This document shows positions 11,701 to 26,700 of a stretch of 64,000 nucleotides of DNA, one piece after another. The notes beneath the pieces were generated by a model, which saw only the letters and a program-made list of their open reading frames with translations, was not told the origin of the DNA and ran no database searches. Within the stretch, counting starts at the first letter, position 1, and each line of letters begins with the position of its first letter. Source of the stretch: Molanna angustata (lineage: Eukaryota > Arthropoda > Insecta > Trichoptera > Molannidae); assembly GCA_963576475.1 (NCBI GenBank), contig OY754971.1, positions 528,501-592,500 of the forward strand. The letters run 5' to 3'. Position numbers and translations under genes: made by a program.

Positions 11701-14700
11701 CCTTTGAAATATGCTTCCCAGATATATGTATTGGTCGAATTGCTCAAGCCTTTCATCCTCTACTTTTATTTGATACTCTGTTCTGCTTTCACTCTTTTCA
11801 AAGACCATAATCTTTGATTTGCTTGCATTTATCCTAAGTCCTTCGTATAAATCGTATACCATACTTACAAGAAAAATAAAGCAATGCAACATAAATGTCG
11901 GCCTTCGTGGCTCAGTTGGTTGGGTATCTGACTGCTGATCCAAAGATCTCGGGTTCGATTCCCGGTGGAAACACAGTTTTTATTAGTGTTTTCAGTCTAG
12001 ATCTGTGAGACGATTAATAACGTAAGTCTCCAGAATGTGGCAACTTGTTATTAGGTGCGTGTTAAATTAATATTTGACATAGTGCCTGTTAGTTGCCCGA
12101 GAAGCAATATTAAATAAATAAAAAGCACATTTATATTACATCTTTCAATTTCTTAAACGATTGGTCTTTCCCATTAATTTCATGAATAAGTTTTTAATAA
12201 ATGTTTTTCTATATAACAGATGAACGAGAATAGCAGCGACTGGCTCCGTGGTACCAGTTGGCAACCAGACCTTGAGACAATACTCCTCATCCATGGATAT
12301 TCTGGGGGAGACGACAAACTTCCTATGGTTGTACTCAAAGACGGTAAGAAAAACATACAAAATAGCTGTATTCCATAGGAAAAACACAAAAAACCACGTG
12401 GGTGCGTAGAAGACAAATTTGTGTTTTTTCGCCCCCTTCCACGCAGAAAATTTTTAGGGTTTGGCGATAACTACATATAGTCGAATATCAATTTTACATC
12501 CATCCAATAACAAGTCAGTACCTACATTCTTAATCGTCTCACAAATCCATAATGAAAATATAGTGAAAATTATGTCTCCGTCGAAACCGGAACCAGGAAT
12601 CTTTGGCTCAGGAGTTAAGATATCTAACTAGAGATTTTTTTTGTTAAAGAGGGTTTCTACCATACCATCACGCCATTTCCCTATTTTGGGTAGGCATAAA
12701 ACACCGAACGCCAGACTCTTCTCTTTTGACATATTTTTCTCGCTTCATTCACGACCATGAATCGTCTCATACACTGTGTACTGTTATTCTTACTTATAAC
12801 GTCTCCATATTTCAAATTTCCGTACATGTCGAATGTACCTGAAGTTTTATTTTTATTTTATTTTATTTTTTATTTTATTTTATACAAAGTATACAAACAA
12901 TAACTGGACAAAATATACAGGTGATACAAATATAAAAAAAAAAATAGCATGCCCAGCATCACTTACATGTATACATTATTACCATTTATATATTTATGTA
13001 GTGTAGGAGAAAAAAAGAAAACAGTAATAATCAGATATGTGACATGTGAGTGGGGAGTGTGTGTGTGTGTGTGTGTGTGTGTGAGTATGTGTATGTGTGG
13101 GGGTGTGTGGGAGTGTATGAGGATGTGTGTGAACCTTTATGTGATGAACCCAACTTTAGTATCAGCATGAGTATCTAGGATTATATTAGAGTATTTAATA
13201 ATTTACTGCTGTTGGACTGAACATGAACATGTCAAAAACAAAGGTGATGGGCACAGCTGGATCTCAGATCACGGTGGATGGGATCTTGATTGAAAATGTC
13301 CAAGAGTATGTGTATTTGGGACACATTATGAAAATTGGTCGAGAAAACCAAACGGCTGAAATAAAGAGGCGAATTGGACTAAGTTGGGCAGCCTTTAGGA
13401 AATTAGCCCACATCTTCAAAAATCCCCAAATTCCCATCAACCTGAAACGGAAGGTATATGAGACCTGTGTACTGCCAGTAGCTACTTATGGCTTGGAGAC
13501 TATGACAATGACTCAGAAAAGTGCTGAAAAACTAAGAGTCACCCAAAGAGCCATGGAAAGAGCCATGTTAGGATTAAGTCTGAGAGACAGGGTGCGAAAT
13601 GACACCATCAGGGAAAGAACAAAATTGGTTGATGTCGTCCACCGCATTCTTACCCTGAAGTGGAGATGGGCGGGCCACGTGGCTAGATACCCCGAAGACC
13701 GATGGCCAAGGATAGTGTTGGCTTGGAGACCGAGAACGACAGTCAGAGGTGTTGGAAGACCGCCAATGAGATGGAGAGATGACATCAGCCGTTATGCTGG
13801 TGCCAATTGGTTGCTCAGAGCACAGGATAGAGTGGCGTGGAAGGAGATGGAGAAGGCCTTCGTCCAGGAGTGGACGGGATTGGGCTGAGAAGAAGAAGAG
13901 ACTTAATAATCTATTCTTTACCATAATCAATGGGGAGTTAAAAAGGTCTGCATCACTAAGTTGCAGATTATGGCGTTGTTCACACCAATCTCACTGAACG
14001 CATTCAAGCGGCGTTTCAATCTGAACGCAGCATCGAGCGTTTTAAATGTCAAATATCATTTATCATGCATGTGTCTTTTTAGGTTATATTTTCATCGAAA
14101 GACAACAATTGGGCAGTGGAGTAAATAATTCTCTCTGACCACAGATAAAATAGAAGTCAACAGATATTATAATTATCAGAGCGTTTTTCACCCCACAATT
14201 TTACAGAGCGTTTGATCAATCTGAACGCCACAGAGTGTGTTTCGAGCGTCTGTTTCCAGTCATTATGAACGGCATAAGTGTCACTAAGTGCATTCGGCGG
14301 TCATTGTGAACGTAGCCCCGGCGGTCATCACTCATTCTTTCTATGTGGTCAAACCACCTTAGAGCATTTATTTTCATCGTACTTACGATAGGTATCTCTT
14401 TCAATCATACATTCTCGTCTAATATCCTCATTTCTTATTCTATCATACATCGTTTTACCACACATTCGTCTTAGTGACCTCATTTCAACCGCAAGAGGAA
14501 TTCTAATGATTGAAGACATGACACATGATGCACTGTAAAGTATTGTGTTAATAAGATATAACTATTGCGTGCGTTAACACGGGTTTACACGAGATTTAAA
14601 CTATTGGAAACCCAAAATTTGTCGATTTTTCTAGTTCCAAGAACAAACCAGACTTGAAATGAAAATAACTCATCGGTCATTCACTTTGATTTTATGCACT

Positions 14701-17700
14701 CTAAGATTTATTTCTCTACGACCATAGTAGAACACACTCTTTAGCATGCAGTAAACGCGACTGCTTTATGTTGACTAATTTGATCAACATTTTGCTACAA
14801 GCATTCAGTAATCATTTGGCCGGCTGCGTGATACGTTCTACAAATAGGGAATTTTTAACTGCTTGCAAAATTATTTACGCAGTCATAATGAGTAGTACTA
14901 TACGAACAATGTCTACCAGCAGAGTCATACATAATATTGACACGAGCCGGCCAATAAAACGGCTTCACTTTTTCAGCGAGGTATTGTATGGGAATGAGTA
15001 TTCTATAGTTTTATTATTATTCTATGGCTACGACATACCTACGAGTATAGTTATGGAGTAATTTTAAAAAAAAATTTTTTTTAGATTTTCAAAGTGAATT
15101 TAGGCTGAATATTAAAAGCATTTTTATTTATTACAGCTGATAAAGCATTTTTATTTTCTATAGATATCCGTTAATCTCTTCTCTATGATTTCATATGTTG
15201 AAATTTTCAAAATGCTCTCACGGTCTGGAAAACCGAGGTTTTTGAATACTGTTAGAAATTTTGATACAATAAAAATACACTCATCAAGGATTGTCAAAAT
15301 TAAAAGAAACAATCTATGATCTGCCATATCGATATGAAATATGACAAATGTACCTATATAACAGAAGTAAAATAGCTTCCGTATGAGAAAATTGAGTGAT
15401 CAACTTCATATTGATATTGTATGTGTCTCTGTATGTTTTACTCTCCACTTCTATCTTTCTCAGGGGGTAGGCAGTGAGAACCGAACACCGCATTCTTCTA
15501 TCTTGACACATACCTACATCGCCTCATCAACATTGATACACTGTCTCATACATGCTCATCTTGCTGGTAATGCAATTTTCCTAAAATTTCTCAACAGGTA
15601 TCACGTAGAAAGTGCATACTATGAGTTTCGTGACAATGTTTTTGAGTGTATGGTGTATTGTGAAAACTTTTGTCCTCTGGGAATCTTATATTTGTTTAAG
15701 AATCTAATAGAAATGTGCTTCATAAAAATGCATTTAGAGATTGTCAACCTTTCAAGAAAAAAAAACTTAACACTTACAATGGTGTGGAGAGTTTAGTGTT
15801 GGCTACAACCCACTCGTTTTTTAAATAAAGTCGAACCATTGTTTTGAGCCGTCCCTGGGTGACAATGGTGTCGTGTATAAATGTGAAGGTATTGAATTAT
15901 TCAATTAATATTGAGAATGAACAATAATACATCGTGTGTTGAATAAATTAGTATTTTCAATAATACATACATGTTTTTTTTAAGAATGAATATGTCCTTG
16001 AAATAATTACATTTTTTTAAAAAATTTAAGAATGAATATGTCTTTGAAATAATTACATTTTTTAAAAAATTTTAAGAATGAATATGTCCTTGAAATAATT
16101 ACATTTTTTTAAAAAATTTAAGAATGAATATGTCTTTGAAATAATTACATTTTTTTAAAAATTTTAAGAATGAATATGTCCTTGAAATAATTACATTTAA
16201 AAAAAATAAGAATGAATAGGTATGTCCTTGAAATAATTACATTTTTTTTAAATTTTAAGAATGAATATGTCCTTGAAATAATTACATTTTTTAAAAAAAT
16301 TTAAGAATGAATATGTCCTTGAAATAATTACATTTTTTAAAAAAAAATTAAGAATGAATATGTCTTTGAAATAATTACATTTTTTAAAAATTTTTAAGAA
16401 TGAATATGTCCTTGAAATAATTACATTTAAAAAAAAATAAGAATGAATAGGTATGTCCTTGAAATAATTACATTTTTTTTAAATTTTAAGAATGAATATG
16501 TCCTTGAAATAATTACATTTTTTTAAAAAATTTAAGAATGAATATGTCCTTGAAATAATTAAATTTTTAAAAAAAATTTAAGAATGAATATGTCTTTGAA
16601 ATAATTACATTTTTTAAAAAATTTTAAGAATGAATATGTCCTTGAAATAATTACATTTAAAAAAAAAAATAAGAATGAATAGGTATGTCCTTGAAATAAT
16701 TGCATTTTTTTTAAATTTTAAGAATGAATATGTCCTTGAAATAATTACATTTTTTTAAAAAATTTAAGAATGAATATGTCTTTGAAATAATTACATTTTT
16801 TAAAAAATTTTAAGAATGAATATGTCCTTGAAATAATTACATTTAAAAAAAAAAATAAGAATGAATAGGTATGTCCTTGAAATAATTGCATTTTTTTTAA
16901 ATTTTAAGAATGAATATGTCCTTGAAATAATTACATTTTTTAAAAAAATTTAAGAATGAATATGTCCTTGAAATAATTACATTTTTAAAAAAAAATTAAG
17001 AACCAATGAATATGTCCTTGAAATAATTACATTTTTTTAAATTCTTTTAAGAATGAATATGTTCTTAAAATAATTACATTTTTTTTAATTTACTATACAT
17101 AATATCAACATAGACAAATAATACAAAAATCAAAATTATTACAGTATTTCTTAAATAAGTACCTACCTACTGTCCCAATAAAATTTAAAAACTTATGTTT
17201 GGAGGAGTAAATTACATATATTTTTACATACATTTTACTTAGACATATTATATACGTATATACCTACTGTGAATTAAATTTAACTTTAAGCTACTACAAA
17301 TGATTAAAGTTCTTTTTTTATTGTTTTTGGTATAGAGCATTTATTAAAATTTATTTAAAAAGAAAAAAATAATGATAATGAAAAAAAAATTGTTATTTTA
17401 AAAATTTGATTTTCTTTTTAAAGTTATAATTTTTTTGTGTTTTTTTTAATAATGGCAGGCAGTTTATTAAAATATTGTATACCCAGGTATTTATAGTGAT
17501 GTTGGACGTGCGTCTTTTTACATTTCGGTATCATCATATTTCCTATGAGATGCCATCTCTGTGTACTGACCAGATTTTCAACCAGTTTTCCAAAGGTATC
17601 TTTATGTATTTATTGTAAAACAATATTTTTATATAAGTTGTCTAAATCAGATACTTGAAATATATCAAATAATTGCTTTGTAAAAAAAATTCTAGGTTTT

Positions 17701-20700
17701 TTGAGTATGATTTTAATTATCAACTTTTGTGTTATTTTTAGCGATTGTAAGTTAGTCTTGTATGTTCCATATATTTAATCCTCATACATTTCCTAAATTA
17801 AGCATCAATGCTTGTGCTATATATAGGTGAACGAAATTGGTCGTGGCAGGATTCGAACTCGGGACCACTGGATTGCTAATCCAGCGCGCTAACCGCTCTG
17901 CCACCACCCATCTATTAATTTTGTAACATAAAAAAATATATAATAGCAAATAATTATAATGTCAAAGTAGGTGGTTATCTGAACCTGCCTGCATTTGTAT
18001 GTAAATAACGAAACGCGTTTCAAAACAGGATATTCATAATATTTAACTTAATGATGACTTAAATTATAGGTATTATTTAAATTATGAAAACTTGATTTCA
18101 ATAAATTACTTTCTTTTTCACTTTCTATATCATGGGTTCTCAAATAAAATGTTTGGGGAACCTATATGGAAAGCGGTTAGAGGCGTTGCTTATTTCTTTA
18201 TTATTTACTTGACGGTATATGACCAAATTCATTTCAGCGCTCTATAATTTATTTATTTATTATTATTAATACACAAAACAAATATAACATAATATAAACT
18301 GACTAATAACGCCCTACTAGGCAATAGCCTGTTCTGGGACTGTTATTTTACACAGTTGAGTATCTTTATTCAGCTGTAATTTTCATATTTTCACGTCTTA
18401 TAAAAAAAGATATGAAGTTATAAACAAGAGTAAAAAAAAATATATGTAAAATGAATGAAACAAATACACAAAAATAATCAATTGTACAAAATATTAAAAA
18501 ATGAAAATATAAATAGTATTGACAGAAACCATAAATATGACATGTGCCGGGTCAGAAATCACGGCACATGTCATATTTATATTGAACATTAATTTTGTAA
18601 AATTGTATGCAAATAATGAAATTGAAAAAAAAATTCTGATGTATCAACCTAACTAGCTACCATACCGATTTATCTTCGAACTAAAATTATTAGTTTTTTT
18701 CGTCTTCAGAATTATTTTATGTCACAGAGTAAGGAATATAATATACCTATGTAAGCTACGACTTCAGGAGATTGGTACACAAAGTGAGGTGGAACGAGGG
18801 GTATCCCAAACACATGCAATGTTTAAATATAAATCGGTTATTAATGACACATTTACATAGCAAATTATTTGTATGGAAATTCCATTGTTAACAACATGTA
18901 CTTTTTGATATTATTGTTGAATACTGTTTCAATTTTCATTACGAACAATTCCGAAAATATGCAAATACATTATACTGATTGGCCATCAATATTTGATGGC
19001 AGTCATGCGGTAAGAACCAACAAAATTTGCTTGTGTCGTGTCTATAGATTATTATTGGTCTGTGTTTTGTGCATATTTTGGCACTGATAAATAACTGTGT
19101 AAATAAATTGCCGACCGCCGTGGCACAGTTGGTAAGCCGTTCGGTTTCTGTGCGGGCGTCCTGGGTTCGATTCCCAGCTGAGGAGAAATTTATTTAAATT
19201 TATTTCTCACGCAAATATTGCTTCTCTGGGCTGGAAACACTGGTTAGTTGGAAGAAATTGCCATACGGCAATAAACTCGCCACTTGCGCAGGGTGCAAGG
19301 AAGTGTTTATTATTTATTATTACTTATTAATTTATCAGAGAGGCCTCTCACCCTCGATTAAATCTCTTATAAGTACTCTTTTTTATTGTTATTATCTCAA
19401 TAACTTAACACACGCATACACAGCTGGTACTAAAACATTTTTTTACATAAATATCCGTGTTTGGGTCTTTTGTGTCTATATATTGGAAAGGGTATGGTTA
19501 GCAAAACAAAATGAGCGTTAGTATAAAATATTTGGGAGCCTGTGTTCATATTGACAGCAAATTAATATTTTTTTTACTATCTCATTACAAAATCAATGAA
19601 TTTATATTATATTATTTTGAACATAATTTATCAAATTATTCATACTTACTTACTTCCGATGGCCATACAACTCCGGTAAAGCTTTAGCCTCCTGAACAAT
19701 AGCTTTCCAAGCCTTCCTGTCAGCTGCAGTGGACTCCCAGACATCAAAAGAATTCAGCACGTTCAGATCTCGGGTAACATTGTCCATCAATCTCTGCCTT
19801 GGTCTTAACAGAGGTCTCTTGCCCACAGGGTTATTTAATAGGATTATTGTTTTTTAAATCAAATTTCGAAATATATGACAAACAATATCATATCATACAT
19901 AGAATTATAATGTACAGAAGCTGCGTGTAGTACAAATTTCGAATTCAAATGTATGCCATGTTTTTTTACATGTGTGTGTGTGTGTGTGTGAGGCGGTAGA
20001 TAGGTTGGTCTACGTATTATGTAGGTGTGCGTATCGGTAGGTGTAAGTATACTAGAAATTCGTCTGTTTCAGCGTAATTTTAGTTGGCATACATTCATTG
20101 CGCTGACTAGGTATCTGTATCATATATAATCCAAGATATCATATTATAAAATGTATGATTTTATTGAGGAATGTATATCTATTGTCATATACCTATAGTT
20201 TATAAGTTTACATATTAGATGTACATATCCACCTCACTAGGCATAGCCCGTACCGAGGTGGAATATTTTACAAAATTTTAATTTTCATTAAGCAGCATAT
20301 TTATTAAAATTCAAGGCATCATCACATTTTCTGTGATGAATATTTTGTTGCCTATAGTGCCTCCTACTCCGTAAAATGCGTTATGAGTTTTATTCACAAT
20401 CTGTTGCCCGATATACCGATATTACAATAACACGATTAAAAAGATTGGCGTTAAATCGTGTTATTGGTAAATTATTACAAACTTTTGAAGTGTAACAACA
20501 TGGCAGGTAGATATGTATGGAAAATTTAAAAACAGGATTACATAAATCGGCCTAACTGTTATTATACGGTTGACCTGCAGTTATTTTTTATAACATAATA
20601 TCATGGTATTTATATTCTTATTTGTATACATATGTAGATACTTTGGTTCAGCAGATGAAATGTGGTGTTGCAATAAAGTTTGACCGGTGTAAAAGAAAAC

Positions 20701-23700
20701 CAGGATATTATACTTTATTTTGGTGTCATGGTCATAATGTCTGTGTGAATGTTTTCGAAATTTCGAAAAAGCAAGTTTTTAATAAACATGTAAGTAAATA
20801 TATATTTCTTATAACGAAATAAAGTCAACCACATCATGGGAAAATAGTGTGTACTTACTCTACTCCAACAAAACAAAGAAATATATAACAAGTAAATAAT
20901 AACAGTAAGGAAATAAGTATATAAATAGTAAATAAAAACAGTAAGGAAATATATAACAAGTAAATAAAAAAAGTAAGAAAATAATATACAACTCGTAAAT
21001 AAAAACAATGAGTAAATATGTAACACGTAAATAATAACAATAAGGAAATATATAACAAGTAAATAAAAACGGCAACGAAAAATATAACTAGTAAAAAAAA
21101 AATAAGGTTATAATATACAACAAGTAAATAAAAACAGTGAGGAAGTATATAACACATAAATAATAACAGTAAGGAAATATATAACAAGTAAATAAAAACA
21201 GCAAGGAAATATATATAACAAGTATATAAAAATGTAAGGAAATAATATAAAAGTAAATAAAAACAACGAGGAAGTACATAACAGGTAAATAATAACAGTA
21301 AGGAAATATAAAACAAGTAAATAAAAACAGCTAGGAAATATATATAACAAGTATATAAAAATGTAAGGAAATAATATACAAGTAAATAAAAACAACGAGG
21401 AAGTACATAACAGGTAAATAATAACAGTAAGGAACGGCAAATGCAGTTCGCGGTTCTCAGTATGCGCTTGCGTATACTAGAGTATGCTCCATTGGTGAGG
21501 GTTCATCCGTAAACTGTTCACCAGTTCGCGTAATATTAATTTAAATATATGCGTGTTATTTTTAGTAATATTATATGTTATTGAAATAAATGAACCGCAC
21601 AAATGACTGTGCTCCTCCCTCGAACACGAGATTTGATCTCAACTGAGGGATGAATAGATATTAAATAATTTAATTTTAAGATACTGTTTATAATTCTTTT
21701 TATCATTAATGTATAATTTAAAAAAAAAAAAAACTAAATAAAATAAAAAATAAATATAACAAGTAAATAAAAACAGCAAGGAAATATATATAACAAGTAT
21801 ATAAAAATGTAAGGAAATAATATACAAGTAAATAAAAACAACGAGGAAGTACATAACACGTAAATAATAACAGTAAGGAAATATATAACAAGTAAATAAA
21901 AACAGCAAGGAAATATATATAACAAGTATATAAAAATGTAAGGAAATAATATACAAGTAAATAAAAACAACGAGGAAGTACATAACAGGTAAATAATAAC
22001 AGTAAGGAAATATATAACAAGTAAATAAAAACAGCAAGGAAATATATATAACAAGTATATAAAAATGTAAGGAAATAATATACAAGTAAATAAAAACAAC
22101 GAGGAAGTACATAACACGTAAATAATAACAGTAAGGAAATATATAACAAGTAAATAAAAACAGCAAGGAAATATATATAACAAGTATATAAAAATGTAAG
22201 GAAATAATATACAAGTAAATAAAAACAACGAGGAAGTACATAACAGGTAAATAATAACAGTAAAGAAATATATAACAAGTAAATAAAAACAGTAAGGAAA
22301 TATATATAACAAGTATATAAAAATGTAAGGAAATAATATACAAGTAAATAAAAACAACGAGGAAGTACATAACACGTAAATAATAACAGTAAGGAAATAT
22401 ATAACAAGTAAATAAAAAATGTAAGGAAATAATATACAACAAGTAAATAAAAACAATAAGAAAGTTTATAACACGTAAATAATAACAGGAAGGAAATATA
22501 TAACAAGGTATAAACATATAACAAAAAACAGCAAGGAAATATATAACAAGTAAATAAAATCAGTAAGTAATAATATATAACAAGTAAATAAAAACACTAA
22601 GGATGTATATAAAAAAAATAATAAAAACAGCAAGAAAATATATAACAAGTAAATAAAAAAAGTGACATATTAATAATTACATAATACCACTACCAATTAC
22701 TACCAATTATTGGTAGTGGAGTATAAGGAGAATAGTACAAATCATGTTCGGTGTGGATTGGACATTCAATAAACACATGGTCCAAGGTCTCGACTTCCTC
22801 TCCACAAGCACACGAAGGGAGCCCTGACATTTATATTGTAGAGGTGACTGAATTGATCTAATAATGATGTAAATAACGCCTGAATATTATGTAACATGTA
22901 TAGCAGTCACAATTCAAGTTCAGAAAAAAAAGAAAATTGTTCAATTTTATCAACATATCAATTTAATTAAGCTGGAAACAGTTTAAACATGCATTGTTAT
23001 CGGGAATACACAAATTATGAGAGTATCAGAGCTCTAACTGGTCGTGAAACTAGTTAGTTGAAAATCGATTGCAAAATTCCAGTACAGACAGACAAGTGAA
23101 ACTAAATAAAATGTACGATGCAACTCGCTCACGCGAGTCAAAATAATTATGTTTTCACCTATCAGAAAAATATTTACAAAGTTAATAGGACCAGGTTTAT
23201 GATTTTCAGCCCCGAGTACACTAAGGAACATCCTAAACATCCTTAAATCGGTAATGATAATCATTCAGTAATGTTGTTTAATACATTTTTTTTATAGATA
23301 CAGATGATTAAACTAAAATATATAGTCTTAAAAATGCAGATTGAGTGAAAAACTAGGTCTCCACTTTGAATCTGTCTCATCTGTGTATATTTAGCAAATT
23401 GAGCCACAAAGGTTGAGACAAATTAAAATAATTCAAAACAGGATATCAATAACCTCAGTTCATTGCTAATATAGTCCAAAATCACTTAGCAACTAAACCT
23501 TTATAATAAATTCATAATTAAATGTGTATTATACTGTTCCAGCTTACCTCCGCACAGGAAAATACAACGTATTGCTGGTGGACTGGGGGGCACTGTGTCA
23601 GCCCCCTTGCTACGTGGCTGCAGTACACAACTTGAGGTCTGTGGGCCGCTGTGTGGCTGGGGCACTAGGGAGGTTGCTGTCTCAAGGACTCTCCGTCAAG

Positions 23701-26700
23701 GGGCTCACCTGTGTTGGACACTCTCTGGGAGCCCATGTCTGTGGTATAATGGCTAATTATCTGCCATTCAGAATATACAGAATCATTGGTATGTAAAAAT
23801 AAATAGTATTGCTTATAATTAATATACATGGGACATGTATTAAGAGGGGATAAATATAAATTACTTCAAAGGGATTAAACATTAAGAGATAGATCTAGGA
23901 AAAACTCTCGTATATGGCTCCACAGTGGACAGGAATTAGGACCGTGGAGGTGCTGATTCGAGCCGCCGAAAATAGGGAGATACATATACTCTCTAGTGAC
24001 ATTCAACGTTGGGGGGACGTGACAAGATACTGGAAGAAGATAATAATATTTAATAATTTCTGTATGACTCATGATATAACAGGCCAGTGTATTGAAAGAA
24101 AGCCACTGGCATACAATAATGTGTTGTCTTACAATACCATTGAAGTAATGATAATCAAATTTTTACTGCGCCGTTTTATAGTAGAAGACCATTCCAAGGG
24201 TGCTTTTGATTATTTTTTGGCATAGCGAAACAAAGAAGTCTCAAGTAATTTACTGAATACCCCAAAACTCTGCCCTCCACACACTTCAGGAGGCTATTTA
24301 TTCCACTTAATAGTTCTATTTGAACTTAAATCGTGATGTTTTGTTATAAGTTAGCCGCTTTATTGACTCTATCCTCTATTTTTTTTCTGGTAGCATGAGC
24401 GCCTGCAGCCCGCATAGGCTCGATTGAAAATAGTAAAATAATTGTACTTTTATTTTAAATCACTTTGTGTTAGCATAAAGAATGTGTGGAGAGACAGAAC
24501 GCGCAACATCATCGCAAGTGTGATATGAGCGTCGAGCGTTCGGCCCCCGCGCCTCACTGCTCGGGCTGATCATTCTTTCCTTGCTGTCTGCATTAAAACA
24601 TTACTAAAAATATTTTAACAGATTGCTATTGTTATCCAAACAATATAAATGTAAGATGTCTTCCTGATGGCACATTCTTTTGACACAGTTCTTGAATGTA
24701 GTGCAGAACCAAGTCATTCAGAACCTTTAAGATCATCAAGCATACATACATAAATTTGACTGTATTATTGTATTTGGCTGTTTTACAATGTTTGATATTT
24801 ATTGAATAAGAGTAAGTTCATAGATGTTCCTTTGTTGTATGACTCAGGTATGGATCCAGCACGTCCCCTGATCCGCAACAATCCAGCTCTAAGACTGGAC
24901 GCAGGAGATGCTCAGCATGTTCAAGTACTACACACAAACGCTGGGAAGTACGGAGAGGGAGGTCGTCTGGGACACATGGATGTCTGTATCAACGGTGGAC
25001 GCATGCAGCCATATTGTGTCAACACACCAAGTAATTTAAATTTACTTTTTTTTTTAGATTTCATTTGCAAAGATCATAGCGTATCAAACAAAGAAATAAA
25101 TAGAACGAACGATTATCATCAAATGCAAGACAAAGCAGCTGATAAAATAAGAACTAGAAGTAGAGGACTATACTTCTCGTTCTTATATTTATATGTATTA
25201 TGGGACTTATATTATCTAAACTGCTAATACTATACACAAATATACATGTTATTATTAAGTATTTTGGGGATAACCCATGTCAAATCCTGATTGTCTGTCG
25301 TTAAATAAATATCTAACAACAGCCCCAGAACTGGAAAAACCTAGTGCGGTGTTATTGATCATTATAATATATGATGGAAAAAATATAATATATAATTTTT
25401 CGTTCTATTTAATAAAAAATACAAAAAATAAATAGAATGATTAATTATATATCATATTTTTCTCATCATAATTCTGTGATAACGGAGTTATCACAGAATT
25501 ATCATGAAGTGACAGTTTCAAATATTGAAAAAAAACATTCTATAGGTATATATTTAAAAAATAAAAATAAACGGAATCTTAAATAGCATGTATGAGATGA
25601 CGATTTTTGTCAAGAGAGAGGAAGATTTTCTAGTGTTTGGTTCTAATATGGAAACAGCGTGATATGTATAATTTACAGCATGATTTGATAAGAAAACAAA
25701 ATGGATACTACATACCATCACGCCATGTACCTAATGGGGAAAGCATAGAGAACTAAATGTGTTATTCTTTTCTTTTTTTATCTTTTGTTTGTTCTTTATG
25801 CTTATTTTTTCTCTCTGCTATACTTTTTTGTTTGTATACATACCTAATTTTTAAATGATGTATATATGACATGGTTTGTGTTGCATTGCACCCCCCTGCT
25901 CATGAACTGAAATAAAATATTACTATTATTAAATACCACATTTTGTATCTTAGCATGCATCCATCAACATCTATGGTCAACGAGCCATATTTTATTTGGA
26001 TGATCTCGTTTGTTCCATTCCTGTCGGGCATTCTTCGTTCATTTTTCCCATGCGCATTTCAATGTGTCCGCTTCCATTCTATTGATGACATCTTTCTCTA
26101 TCACACATTCATTGCTCGTGTCCTCATAACACAAATTACAGATGAAGCCCTGTGCAGTCACATCTGGTCCATCTGTTATCAAGCGGAGAGTCTCTTCACT
26201 CCTCAGATAGCTGAACCTTGTTCCAGAAGATGTCCAGCTGGTGCTGTACCACAAGCACCACTTCCCGGACCACCCATGCCCATAGGACAAGCTGCACCTC
26301 ACATGTTTGTATACATTTCTATTGTAATTCTTTATTTATTACTCTACACCAAATGGTTATATTCAGTCAAGAGTGAATATAGTTTCCGTGGAGGGGGGTG
26401 ATTATTTGCCGATAACTATTATTATTATCAAAACTATAGTCGATAACTATTATTATTATCAAAACTATAGTCGATAACTATTATTATTATCAAAACTATA
26501 GCCGATAACTATTATTATTATCAAAACTCTAGCCGATAACTATTATTATTATCAAAACTATAGTCCATAACTATTATTATTATCAAAACTATAGCCGATA
26601 ACTATTATTATTATCAAAACTATAGTCGATAACTATTATTATTATCAAAACTATAGTCGATAACTATTATTATTATCAAAACTATAGTCGATAACTATTA

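Larger units (their letters stand above)
17100..18890. other. AT-rich, no gene seen apart from the tRNA-like and hairpin
   Basis: Poly-A/T rich. The tRNA-like sequence at 17844 and the hairpin at 18531 are listed separately. Confidence 0.4.

Noticed and set aside
13979..14310. Possible MITE with GAACGC and TTCACA inverted pieces
   Set aside because: The inverted ends are too imperfect and the borders too unclear to define an element.
17844..17911. Functional tRNA
   Set aside because: The T stem does not pair and the acceptor stem has a mismatch; listed only as tRNA-like.
21639..22524. Three overlapping minus frames of 240-292 codons resembling a multi-span membrane protein
   Set aside because: All three frames are open because the 129-bp satellite is a multiple of three and lacks stop words on that strand. 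The repeats, not selection, explain the length.
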